Of a stretch of DNA of 64,000 nucleotides, positions 1 to 8,266 are shown piece after piece (the stretch's first letter is position 1; every line of letters begins with the position of its first letter). Origin of the DNA: Lactobacillus sp. (GTDB lineage: Bacteria > Bacillota > Bacilli > Lactobacillales > Lactobacillaceae). Location: NCBI RefSeq assembly GCF_014803895.1, contig NZ_JAAVAU010000009.1, positions 10,810-74,809 of the forward strand. The letters are read 5' to 3'. Both the position numbers and the translations under genes were made by a program. Under the pieces are notes generated by a model. The model worked only from the letters and a program-made list of their open reading frames with translations, searched no databases and had not been told where the DNA came from.

Positions 1-136
1 TAATGAATTCTTCTTCATTATTGACTACGCCTTGAGCAACTTCAAGATTAGCCATTTCTTTGATGGCATCTTCTTTATTAGTTGCCTTAAGGTCCATAAT
101 CATTAAATCAGGACTTAAGAGATCTTCAATCTTCAT
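1..136 (-). CDS. fruA: PTS fructose transporter, EIIA end (partial)
   Basis: Partial gene cut by the window edge; 45 codons are visible from ATG at 136, beginning MKIEDLLSPDLMIMDLKA, which reads like the start of a fructose-type EIIA domain that takes phosphate from HPr. A GAAAGGAAAA ribosome site lies just upstream. It follows fruK by 30 bp on the same strand, giving the usual fruR-fruK-fruA order, so the full protein is probably the fructose EIIABC permease that makes fructose 1-phosphate for FruK. The identity rests on the start and on context, as the EIIB and EIIC parts lie outside the window. Confidence 0.8.
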   Translation of the reverse strand, partial: MKIEDLLSPDLMIMDLKATNKEDAIKEMANLEVAQGVVNNEEEFI

Positions 137-166
137 AAGTTTTCCTTTCTATATTTAAAAATTTAA

Positions 167-1081
167 TTATTTAACTTCTTCAACCTTAATGTCAGGTAAA
201 ACTGCTTCAATTTGGCTCTTAACCGCAATATCTTCAGTAAAAGCAGTCGCACCACCACATGCAGAACCAACCTTTAATGCTTCAACAACATCCTTAGTCT
301 TGTAGTAAGTACCTACGAAACCAGCAATCATTGAGTCACCGGCACCTACAGAGTTAACTGCGATACCCTTAGCAGCACTTGCGTGGTAAACGTGGTCCTT
401 AGTTACTAAGTAAGCACCATCCCCAGCCATAGAAATCATGACATTTTGTGCACCCATATCTAATAACTTCTTAGCTGCTTCAAGCATTTCATTAGTATTA
501 GTAAAACTAGTATGGAACAAGTCAGCTAATTCATGATGGTTAGGCTTAATCACTAAAGGTTTATATTCCAAAGTATCAAGTAAAGCTTTACCAGTAGTAT
601 CTACTACAAATTCTGCCCCAGCTTCTTTTATTGTTGGCAATAATTGTTTATAAAAATCAGTTGGCAAACTTGGAGCTAAACTACCACTTAAAACAACAAT
701 ATCTCCTTCTTTAAGGTCATCCAAACGAGCCTTAAATGCGGCAATTTCTTGCTTATCAATGTTAGGACCAGCTGCGTTAATTTCAGTTTCCTTTTGTGCG
801 TGAATCTTAACATTTACACGAGTATCATCACTGATAGTAACAAAGTCACTAACAATATTCTTCACGTTTAATTGGCGAATAAGTTCCTTACCAGTAAATC
901 CACCAACAAATCCCCATGCAGTATTATTAACTGCTAATTGGTTCAAAATTTGTGAAACATTGATTCCTTTACCACCAGCTAAAAATTGAGTATCTTCTGA
1001 ACGATTAACTTCACCATCATTAACTCGTGGTAGTTGCATTACATAATCCAAAGCCGGATTAACCGTAACTGTATAAATCAT
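167..1081 (-). CDS. fruK: 1-phosphofructokinase
   Basis: 304-residue PfkB-family sugar kinase that phosphorylates fructose 1-phosphate to fructose 1,6-bisphosphate in the cytoplasm. Visible family motifs are the N-terminal GGKGINVS sugar-binding stretch (about 36-43) and the C-terminal NSVGAGDSMIAGF motif (about 243-255), whose Asp is the catalytic base and whose glycines form the anion hole. Length is normal. The start ATG overlaps the fruR stop (TAATG), which couples translation. Position between a DeoR regulator and a fructose PTS favours FruK over the related tagatose 6-phosphate kinase LacC. Confidence 0.95.
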   Translation of the reverse strand: MIYTVTVNPALDYVMQLPRVNDGEVNRSEDTQFLAGGKGINVSQILNQLAVNNTAWGFVGGFTGKELIRQLNVKNIVSDFVTISDDTRVNVKIHAQKETEINAAGPNIDKQEIAAFKARLDDLKEGDIVVLSGSLAPSLPTDFYKQLLPTIKEAGAEFVVDTTGKALLDTLEYKPLVIKPNHHELADLFHTSFTNTNEMLEAAKKLLDMGAQNVMISMAGDGAYLVTKDHVYHASAAKGIAVNSVGAGDSMIAGFVGTYYKTKDVVEALKVGSACGGATAFTEDIAVKSQIEAVLPDIKVEEVK

Positions 1082-1836
1082 TATTTAGCCTCCTCAAGCT
1101 TGATATTTTTTGGTAAAAATTCTTTTTTACTTTTGTCTAATTGATTGGTGATGAGCGTTACTTCATCAACATTTGCAAAGCTAGCAAAATTAGCAACGCC
1201 GATTTTGGAGTCATCCATCAAAACAAATGCTTGTTTAGCTTGTTTAACACCAGCTTGCTTTATTGCAGCTTCACCAGGATCTGGGGTTGTAAATTTTCCA
1301 TCCTGTGATAAGCCATTAGCACCAATAAACGCAGTTGAAAAATTCATCCCGTCCATCTCCTGTAAAGTTGTACTTCCCACAATTGCGTGAGTTTCAAACT
1401 TGGCTTCTCCGCCGACTAATCTTGTCGGGATGTGAGCCTCAATACATGCTAAAGCAATATCAATGCCATTAGTCACAACATAAATATTTTTAATTTTTTT
1501 CAAAAAAGGAACCATTTCATAAATTGTAGTTCCTGCATCTAGAAAAATATGTTCTCCAGGATGAACATGTTGTTTAACTGTATACTCAACAATCTCACGT
1601 TTTTTATCAACATTAAGATTAAAACGCACACCTTGTTCAACATCACGTGAATAGTCCTGCAATGACCTAGCACCGCCATGTACACGAACAATAACTCCAC
1701 GCTTCTCTAGATCAATCAAATCTCTACGAATTGTTGATTCTGACGAATTAGTCAATTTACATAATTCTATTACACGACAAAAATCATTGTCATTAATATA
1801 GGCTGTTATTACCCGTTGACGTTCTTCAGTCAGCAT
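1081..1836 (-). CDS. fruR: DeoR-family fructose operon regulator
   Basis: 251-residue DeoR-family repressor. The N-terminal helix-turn-helix (about residues 20-55, with the family stretch SESTIRRDLIDLEKRG) is followed by a DeoR effector domain resembling sugar-phosphate isomerases (LDAGTTIYEMVPFL and the later IGANGLS). It is first in the fruRKA operon and probably senses fructose 1-phosphate. GAGGTGG precedes the start. Direct repeats and a cre-like site lie directly upstream, suggesting autoregulation and catabolite control. Confidence 0.92.
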   Translation of the reverse strand: MLTEERQRVITAYINDNDFCRVIELCKLTNSSESTIRRDLIDLEKRGVIVRVHGGARSLQDYSRDVEQGVRFNLNVDKKREIVEYTVKQHVHPGEHIFLDAGTTIYEMVPFLKKIKNIYVVTNGIDIALACIEAHIPTRLVGGEAKFETHAIVGSTTLQEMDGMNFSTAFIGANGLSQDGKFTTPDPGEAAIKQAGVKQAKQAFVLMDDSKIGVANFASFANVDEVTLITNQLDKSKKEFLPKNIKLEEAK

Positions 1837-1860
1837 AGCTTTTCACCACCTCAATAACTA

Positions 1861-1939
1861 TGATAAACGCTTACATCATCAAAATCAATACTTTTTAGTC
1901 ATTTTTCTTCAAAAATAATCATTTTTAGTCATTATTTTT
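1861..1939 (-). promoter_or_regulatory. fruR operon control region: two direct repeats and a cre-like site
   Basis: Plus-strand TTTTTAGTCATT occurs at 1892-1903 and again at 1922-1933, exactly 30 bp apart, with a related AATCATTTTT between them. Spaced direct repeats are typical of DeoR-family operators. Nearer the gene, TGATAAACGCTTACA (1861-1875) resembles a CcpA cre site (reverse TGTAAGCGTTTATCA) but is one base longer than the strict consensus. A weak promoter TTGAAG with TATTGA 16 bp away could sit between them. Repeats are seen; the roles are inferred. Confidence 0.6.
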
Positions 1940-1957
1940 AATAACCAGCCCTAATAC

Positions 1958-1993
1958 AAAAAAAGTCCCTAAGTACTTACACTTAGAGACCTT
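1958..1993 (-). terminator. Intrinsic terminator after aspartate racemase
   Basis: On the minus strand a hairpin with arms GTCTCTAAG and CTTAGGGAC (one G-T pair) is followed by seven T. It starts a few bases after the racemase stop and closes the four-gene RR-HK-murE-racemase run. Confidence 0.85.
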
Positions 1994-1997
1994 GTTA

Positions 1998-2747
1998 TTA
2001 TTTATACATATACTTAGCAGTTGCTTCTTTAGGATCCATTCCATTTCTAATTTTCAAAGCCAACTCAATTGAAACATCCGCAATAATCGATTGTGGATCA
2101 ATGACATTATATGGATGATCTGGAGCCTTTTCTTGCGCTAAAGATAATTCTGTACACCCAAGCAAGATAACATTACAACCATATTCATCATGCATCGTTT
2201 TTAAAATCTTATGATAAAGATCATGATCAACGATACCTTTTTCCTTGATATTATCGTAAATTAATTTGTTAACCATTGGTTGGATTTCAGGGCCACCAAG
2301 TTCAGCCTTTTTACCAACACGCTCTAATTCATCGGCATATAAATGATCATAAATTGATCCTTCAGTTGCAATCAAACCAATTTTTTCTTCTTTAGGATAA
2401 TTTTCAATAAAATTATGTACTGCAATTCGCATCATATGTAAGAAAGGAATGTCAGTTAAAGCTGCTAAATCATCATAAAAGTAATGTGCTGTATTGCATG
2501 GCATCAACATAAAATCCGGCTCTAACTTAGCCTGACCTAAAACATCATCTTTTAAATCATAGAAAAAGTTAGGCTTAGAATGATCTTTAATAAATGCTGT
2601 TCGATCTGGAACTTGGGCATCATTAACCAAAATATAATTCAAATAATCTTGATCTTTAGTAATTTTCACACGATGATTAATTAAACGCACATAACTTTCA
2701 GTGGCAATAGTTCCCATACCACCAATAATTGAGAAAAAGTGCTTCAT
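1998..2747 (-). CDS. Aspartate/glutamate racemase family protein, probable aspartate racemase
   Basis: 249-residue PLP-independent racemase. Both catalytic cysteines are present: C84 in MPCNTAH and C198 in LLGCTELS, with the N-terminal IIGGMGTIATESY typical of the aspartate racemase branch (RacD/YgeA-like). It likely interconverts L- and D-aspartate. D-aspartate is the cross-bridge residue in A4alpha (L-Lys-D-Asp) peptidoglycan of many lactobacilli. The gene lies 12 bp after murE on the same strand, so both enzymes would be made together for cell-wall assembly. Glutamate or another amino acid as substrate cannot be excluded. Confidence 0.85.
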   Translation of the reverse strand: MKHFFSIIGGMGTIATESYVRLINHRVKITKDQDYLNYILVNDAQVPDRTAFIKDHSKPNFFYDLKDDVLGQAKLEPDFMLMPCNTAHYFYDDLAALTDIPFLHMMRIAVHNFIENYPKEEKIGLIATEGSIYDHLYADELERVGKKAELGGPEIQPMVNKLIYDNIKEKGIVDHDLYHKILKTMHDEYGCNVILLGCTELSLAQEKAPDHPYNVIDPQSIIADVSIELALKIRNGMDPKEATAKYMYK

Positions 2748-2759
2748 ATTTTTACCTAA

Positions 2760-4340
2760 CTAATCTTTCTTATCTTTATTATTTTTTTCGAGCTCGTGAA
2801 TGACACTTTCTGCAACACGGATATCAGTAGGATATGGAGTATCAATACCACGAATTTTTTGGTATGGATCTGCTCCCTTACCACAAATCAAAACAATATC
2901 ATTTTTACCAGCCATTGCAATTGCATCATGAATTGCCTTTTCACGGTCTAATTCAATTGTGACATCAACTTTTTCATGATCAATTCCAGCATCTATTTCT
3001 TGCGCAATATCCATTGGATCCTCAAATCCGGGATCATCAGTAGTTAAAAATGCTTTATCTGCGTAAGCCGATAAACTTTCACTAAAACCAGGACGACGAG
3101 ATACACCCTTATCGCCAGGAGCACCGACAACTACAATAATTTTAGGATCATTAAATTCTTTACGCATGAAGCCCATTAAAGCCATCATAGATGCCTTATT
3201 ATGTGCATAGTCAACAACAACCGTACCATGTTCCTTTGAAGGTAACGTCTCCATACGACCAGGAATAGTAACGTGGCGTACACCTTTGGCAATATCTTTG
3301 TAACTTTCACCAGCAAGACCCGCACCAATAATAGCTGCAGTTCCGTTGATTTCATTAAAGTCACCAATCATTTGTAAAGTATATTCACCAGCAATTGGTA
3401 ACTTTTTAGCTTTTTCAGTAGCACAATACAACTTAAATTTAGTTTCTGCCATATCGGTTTCTACAGATTCAAAGCGGAAATCAATCGGTGCCTTTAAATT
3501 AGGATTTTCAAAGTCATTTCTGGCAAACAAGTAGATACTATCAGGTTGAGTTGTCGTAGTTGCTGCGGCATATACTTCATCAAAGTGATCAGTCATTGCG
3601 TTGATAATACATTTACGTGAATTTACCATTAATTGCAATTTACAATGTAGGTAATCCGCAAAGTTAGGGTGTTCATTTGGCCCAATATGATCTGGAGAAA
3701 TATTTAAGAAAAATCCCAAATCATAAGTCAAACCAAATACACGATTCTTCTTATAAGCTTGGCTGGATACCTCCATGACCAAATGTGTCATTCCGTTATC
3801 AACAGCTGTGCGCATATCACGGAATAAGTCTAAGGATTCTGGTGTAGTTAAACTAGATTTAAAACTATCTTCTGGTCGCGGACCTACTACATCATTAACC
3901 GAAGAAATCAAGGCAGTACGACCACCATTAACTTGATCAAGCATTCCCTTTAAAAAGTATGCTGAAGTAGTCTTACCCTTAGTACCAGTGAAGGCCACAA
4001 CATACAAGTCATCTTGCGGAAAACCAAAGAAGGCAGCAGATAACAAGGCCATTGCTTTAGAAACATCGCGCACAATTAAAGCGTGCATTCCCTTTCCTTC
4101 TGGTGTTGGCTGCTCTGCTACATAACAAATGGCTCCATTATCCTTAGCCATTGAGAGATACGTTGGTCTAAAACCAGCTCCCTTACAAAAGAATAATGTA
4201 TTAGTTTTTATATCACGTGAATCATATGAAATATAATCCATCTTAGTAGGAACAGTATCTTGTACAGCACTTGATTTTAACAAGTGGTGTTCCTTCAAAA
4301 TTAATATACAAGTATTTAAAGAAATGCTAGATTCGCTCAT
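2760..4340 (-). CDS. murE: UDP-MurNAc-tripeptide synthetase (L-lysine-adding type)
   Basis: 526-residue Mur ligase adding the third stem-peptide residue to UDP-MurNAc-L-Ala-D-Glu. The ATP loop GTKGKTT is at 119-125, central EVSSQ-like and Mur ligase middle-domain motifs follow, and the C-terminal domain carries DDPGFEDP from residue 435. That position is DNPR in diaminopimelate-adding enzymes; its absence supports L-lysine. GGGGAGAAACA precedes the ATG. It sits between the histidine kinase (44 bp upstream) and aspartate racemase (12 bp downstream). The DDPG form is inferred, not proven, to select lysine. Confidence 0.92.
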   Translation of the reverse strand: MSESSISLNTCILILKEHHLLKSSAVQDTVPTKMDYISYDSRDIKTNTLFFCKGAGFRPTYLSMAKDNGAICYVAEQPTPEGKGMHALIVRDVSKAMALLSAAFFGFPQDDLYVVAFTGTKGKTTSAYFLKGMLDQVNGGRTALISSVNDVVGPRPEDSFKSSLTTPESLDLFRDMRTAVDNGMTHLVMEVSSQAYKKNRVFGLTYDLGFFLNISPDHIGPNEHPNFADYLHCKLQLMVNSRKCIINAMTDHFDEVYAAATTTTQPDSIYLFARNDFENPNLKAPIDFRFESVETDMAETKFKLYCATEKAKKLPIAGEYTLQMIGDFNEINGTAAIIGAGLAGESYKDIAKGVRHVTIPGRMETLPSKEHGTVVVDYAHNKASMMALMGFMRKEFNDPKIIVVVGAPGDKGVSRRPGFSESLSAYADKAFLTTDDPGFEDPMDIAQEIDAGIDHEKVDVTIELDREKAIHDAIAMAGKNDIVLICGKGADPYQKIRGIDTPYPTDIRVAESVIHELEKNNKDKKD

Positions 4341-4384
4341 TGTTTCTCCCCAAATTTAAATCAATTCAGCCTAATTATAGCACA

Positions 4385-5542
4385 TCATTTCACTACTTTG
4401 TTTGAGGTATTGCTCAAGGGTAAGCGAATGATAAAACTAGTCAACTCTGGCGTTGATTCACATCTAATTGTTCCGTTATGTAATTCCACAATACTTTGAG
4501 TAATAGCTAATCCCAACCCAGTTCCACCTGTTTTAACATTACGAGATGATTCCACACGATAGAATCTTTCAAAAATCTTCTTAAGCGATTCTTTTGGAAT
4601 AGGTTCACCATCATTTTCAACTCTCAATTCGACCGTATTATTATTTACTTTATTAGCAATTAAAGCAATTTTCTTAGCTCCATGACCATACTTTAAGGCA
4701 TTTGAAATCAAATTATTAAACATCCGCACGATCATTTTTGCATCCGCATCAATCACCAAATCTTTTGGTCGGCAAGCTGTTTCTAGCTTAATATCTTTCT
4801 TTTCAGCTTCCAATTCAAAACCAGCCGCAATTTGTTCTAACATTGAATTTACATGTAACGGCGCAATACTCAACTTATTATTAGTTGATTTTAATTTAGT
4901 ATATTCAAATAAATCATCTGCCAACGACTTCATCTGAAGTGCTTTAAAGTAGGCAATATCAACATATTTTTTACTGTCTTCAGTGTTAGGTTTACCATTT
5001 TTTAAGAGCCCTAGATAACCAATTATGGATGTCAGCGGGGTTCTAATATCATGAGAAACATTCGTAATTAAATCATCTTTTGATTTTTCAATCTGACGTT
5101 CTTCTTCCATCGCACTTACTGTAGAATCAACTAACGCATTAATAGATTCTACTACCTTTTGCAAATCAGGTCTTACCGCAAAAGTAATTCGATGTTCAAA
5201 ATGGCCATTGGCAATATAATGCAATTCATGAATGACATGATTCAACTGCATTTGATGATATCGTCTCATCAAGCGCCAATAAATAATAATGGCATCCCCA
5301 ATTAACATAAAAATAACAAATAGTCTTTGCCAAGACCAGAGATGATAACCACCTCCAAAAGTAATATTCTTTTTTAAAAAGAAGATACCATTTTCTAGAC
5401 GTGGATTATTCAACACTGCTAAATTAATCAAAATTACAACTGATAAATTTAACAATAAAAGTAAAATGACTGTTACAACGCCTTCACCAAAAAGTTCACT
5501 TTTTTCTCGCGTAGTTAGCTTTACTTTTTCTTTTCTCATCAT
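4385..5542 (-). CDS. Sensor histidine kinase (VanS-like)
   Basis: 385-residue membrane kinase. Two membrane helices at about 22-45 and 72-90 flank a short outside loop; a HAMP-like linker runs to about 150; the phosphorylated His is H164 in NVSHDIRTPL. The catalytic domain has the N box NNLISNALKYG, the G1-type NDGEPIP, the F-box FERFYRVE and the G2 box GGTGLGLAI. It is 6 bp after its response regulator and 44 bp before murE. The short sensor loop suggests detection of something at or in the membrane. Either of two adjacent ATG codons could start it. Confidence 0.9.
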   Translation of the reverse strand: MMRKEKVKLTTREKSELFGEGVVTVILLLLLNLSVVILINLAVLNNPRLENGIFFLKKNITFGGGYHLWSWQRLFVIFMLIGDAIIIYWRLMRRYHQMQLNHVIHELHYIANGHFEHRITFAVRPDLQKVVESINALVDSTVSAMEEERQIEKSKDDLITNVSHDIRTPLTSIIGYLGLLKNGKPNTEDSKKYVDIAYFKALQMKSLADDLFEYTKLKSTNNKLSIAPLHVNSMLEQIAAGFELEAEKKDIKLETACRPKDLVIDADAKMIVRMFNNLISNALKYGHGAKKIALIANKVNNNTVELRVENDGEPIPKESLKKIFERFYRVESSRNVKTGGTGLGLAITQSIVELHNGTIRCESTPELTSFIIRLPLSNTSNKVVK

Positions 5543-5548
5543 AAAAAA

Positions 5549-6235
5549 TTATGCTTCTACTTTATAGCCAACGCCCCAAACAGTTTGAATAACTTCCTCA
5601 CCATTAGTTGCCTTTTGGATCTTATCACGCAAGTGAGAAACATGTACCATAACTGTTTTAGCAGAAACAACAGATTCTTGTTGCCATACTCGCTCAAAAA
5701 TTTCTTCCGCACTAAAAACACGGTTAGGATGACTAGATAACATATATAAAATTCCAAATTCTAAAGCAGTTAATTGAATTGGTGTACCATCAATTGTCTT
5801 AACTTCATGCGAATCTTTGTTAATAACTAATGGGCCAACTTCTAAAATATCTGGCTTGTCATCTTTAACTTCTTTTTGACTACGACGCAATAAAGAACGA
5901 ACGCGAGCCATTACCTCAAGTGGGTTAAATGGCTTAACGACGTAATCATCAGCACCAGTGATCAAACCTTGAATCTTATCCATATCGCTAGTCTTAGCCG
6001 ATACTACCAAAATAGGAATTTCAGAATCCTTTCTAACTTCTTTGATTACTTCAATCCCTGTCATTTGTGGCATCATAATATCTAAAATCATGCAGGCAAT
6101 ATCTGGGGTAGTAGAAAGTTTAGTTAAAGCTTCTTTACCACTATAAGCGGCAACAGGTTCATAACCTTCATTTTTTAGATAGATACTTAATAATTCAACA
6201 ATTTCTTTATCGTCATCGACAACTAAGATTTTCAT
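5549..6235 (-). CDS. OmpR/PhoB-family response regulator (VanR-like)
   Basis: 228 residues: receiver domain (1-120) with acidic pocket VVDDD near residues 5-9, phospho-acceptor D52 in MILDIMMP, and a KPF motif near 101-103; then a winged-helix DNA-binding domain (about 130-226) ending HLRDKIQKATNGEEVIQTVWGVGYK-type family sequence. It leads the run RR, HK, murE, aspartate racemase, so it may adjust cell-wall precursor enzymes, though direct control of murE is inference. Its receiver looks closer to VanR than to WalR. Confidence 0.92.
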   Translation of the reverse strand: MKILVVDDDKEIVELLSIYLKNEGYEPVAAYSGKEALTKLSTTPDIACMILDIMMPQMTGIEVIKEVRKDSEIPILVVSAKTSDMDKIQGLITGADDYVVKPFNPLEVMARVRSLLRRSQKEVKDDKPDILEVGPLVINKDSHEVKTIDGTPIQLTALEFGILYMLSSHPNRVFSAEEIFERVWQQESVVSAKTVMVHVSHLRDKIQKATNGEEVIQTVWGVGYKVEA

Positions 6236-6367
6236 AAAAAATATATTCCTCTCTAATTTGGGTTAACTCATTATTACTATTGTACTCAATATGGCTGAAA
6301 TAGCTTGCAATAACACTGTTTTTAACAAAAAAATTAATAAATTTTTTTATATTTTAAATCATTCAGA

Positions 6368-6395
6368 CAAAAAAAGCGCCTTAAGGCGCTTTTTA
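6368..6395 (-). terminator. Intrinsic terminator after ABC exporter subunit
   Basis: AAAAAGCGCC-TTAA-GGCGCTTTTT is a near-perfect palindrome just beyond the stop of the ABC exporter gene that ends at 6401, with T-rich sequence on both sides. It also insulates the two-component operon on the same strand from read-through. Confidence 0.9.
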
Positions 6396-6400
6396 ATTTA

Positions 6401-8266
6401 TTATTGTAATTCTTTCTTACCAGTATAAAGTTGGTAATAGTAACCCTTTTGCTTAAGCAATTCTTCATGGTTACCACGTTCAATAATATGACCATGATCA
6501 AGAACTAAAATTAAATCAGAGTTAACAATAGTTGAAAGTCGGTGGGCAATAACAAAACTAGTTCGGCCCGCAAGTAAATTATCCATCCCAGCTTGAACCA
6601 TTTTTTCAGTACGAGTATCAATACTTGAAGTAGCCTCATCCAAAATCATTACTGGTTCATCAGCAATCATTGCCCGGGCAATACTTAGCAATTGCTTTTG
6701 ACCTTGTGACAAATCACCACCATCACCATCAATTACAGTATTGTAACCGTCGTCTAATTCATGAATAAATTCATCTGCATGGGCTAAACGAGCAGCTTGA
6801 TAAACATCATCATCACTAGCATTTGGCTTACCAAAACGAATATTATCCATAATCGTTCCAGAGAAGAGGTGCGTTTCCTGAAGGACGATAGAAAGTGAGT
6901 GACGTAAGTCGTCCTTATGGATATTTTCAATCGGTACACCGTCATAAGTAATTTTACCTGATTCAATTTCATAGAACCGATTCAACATATTTGAAATGGT
7001 AGTCTTACCAGCACCAGTTTCACCAACCAAAGCAACTTTCATACCAGGCTTAGCATCAATATTAATATCATGCAAAATTTGATGTCCGGGAACATAAGAA
7101 AAGTTTACGTGGTCAAAAACAATATGACCCTTAATTGGAACTTTTTTAATGCTTCCATCTTTTTCAGGGACATCCCAGAACCAAGAATTTTCAACATTCT
7201 TATTTTCAGACATGATAACATCACCGTTATCAATTTCTGAAGGTTCGTCAGTTAATTCAAAGATTCGGTTAGCACCAGCTAAAGCCAACACAATTGAGTT
7301 CAATTGTTGAGAAATTTGAGAAATTGGTTGTGTAAAAGACTTAGATAATTGCAAGAATGAAGCAATTGCACCTAAAGTTAGTGGAGCCCAACCATTAATT
7401 GCAGCTGCACCACCAAGGAAGGCAATTAATACGTAAAGTAAGTTACCCATATTACCCATAATTGGGAACAAGACAGTTGCATAAGTATTAGCTTTACCAG
7501 ATGCAATACGCAACTCTTCATTAAAGTCATCAAAACCATCTTTGGCTGCTTGCTCATGTGAGAAAACCTTAATAACCTTTAAACCATTAAGCATTTCTTC
7601 ATCATAACCATTAATTTGGCCAAGCTTTTTCTGCTGAACTTTAAAGTAAAAGCTAGACTTAACAGTTAAAAAACGTACTATTCCAATTGAAAGAGCGAAT
7701 ACTATCAATGAAAAAACAGTAAGCTGCCAACTTAACGTAAACATTGCCACAATAACAAAAGACAAACTCAAGAAAGAGTTTAAGAATTGTGGAATGGATT
7801 GAGAAATCATTTGCATTAAGGTATCAATATCATTAGTATAACGACTCATGATATCTCCATAGTTATTTTGGTCAAAATAAGCAACAGGAAGTGATTCCAT
7901 ATGTGCAAACATATGATTTCTAACATTAAATTGAACTTTTTGGGCTAAAACAGCCATTAAGACAGTAAACAAATAGCTAGCTAAAGCACCAATAGCAAAG
8001 ATGCCACCCATTACTAAGATTGCATCCAACAATGGTGTAAAGTCAGGATTACTTTGCTTAGTCAAAGGAGTGATATATTGGTCAATCAATCGTTCAATGA
8101 ACAATGAACCATAAACAGTTGCTCCTGCGCTAAGAATAATGCTGACCATTGAAACGATAAACATCACTGGACTAGTTTTGTAAACAAGTTTTAACAAACG
8201 GCCCAAAGTTCTTTTATGGTTAATTTTTGGTTTAGAATTTGTTGTAGCTTGATCCAAGTTTATCAC
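6401..8266 (-). CDS. Heterodimeric ABC multidrug exporter, subunit with consensus catalytic glutamate (LmrD/BmrD-like)
   Basis: 621-residue half-transporter: six membrane helices (about 35-330), then a nucleotide-binding domain with Walker A GETGAGKTT, signature LSQGQ, Walker B MILDEATSS and the H-loop AHRLS. The Glu after Walker B is present. An insert of about 40 charged residues precedes the NBD, as in LmrD-like subunits. The GTG start overlaps the stop of the upstream half-transporter (GTGA), so the two are translationally coupled and should pair. Export of hydrophobic drugs or lipids is the family expectation; the substrate is unknown. Confidence 0.88.
   Translation of the reverse strand: MINLDQATTNSKPKINHKRTLGRLLKLVYKTSPVMFIVSMVSIILSAGATVYGSLFIERLIDQYITPLTKQSNPDFTPLLDAILVMGGIFAIGALASYLFTVLMAVLAQKVQFNVRNHMFAHMESLPVAYFDQNNYGDIMSRYTNDIDTLMQMISQSIPQFLNSFLSLSFVIVAMFTLSWQLTVFSLIVFALSIGIVRFLTVKSSFYFKVQQKKLGQINGYDEEMLNGLKVIKVFSHEQAAKDGFDDFNEELRIASGKANTYATVLFPIMGNMGNLLYVLIAFLGGAAAINGWAPLTLGAIASFLQLSKSFTQPISQISQQLNSIVLALAGANRIFELTDEPSEIDNGDVIMSENKNVENSWFWDVPEKDGSIKKVPIKGHIVFDHVNFSYVPGHQILHDINIDAKPGMKVALVGETGAGKTTISNMLNRFYEIESGKITYDGVPIENIHKDDLRHSLSIVLQETHLFSGTIMDNIRFGKPNASDDDVYQAARLAHADEFIHELDDGYNTVIDGDGGDLSQGQKQLLSIARAMIADEPVMILDEATSSIDTRTEKMVQAGMDNLLAGRTSFVIAHRLSTIVNSDLILVLDHGHIIERGNHEELLKQKGYYYQLYTGKKELQ

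Noticed and set aside
1640..1660. CACGTG-centred sequences as parS sites (here and near 4213, 18018, 36828, 39616)
   Set aside because: Each keeps only the central CACGTG and one or two flanking bases; none approaches TGTTTCACGTGAAACA, and all are inside coding sequence.
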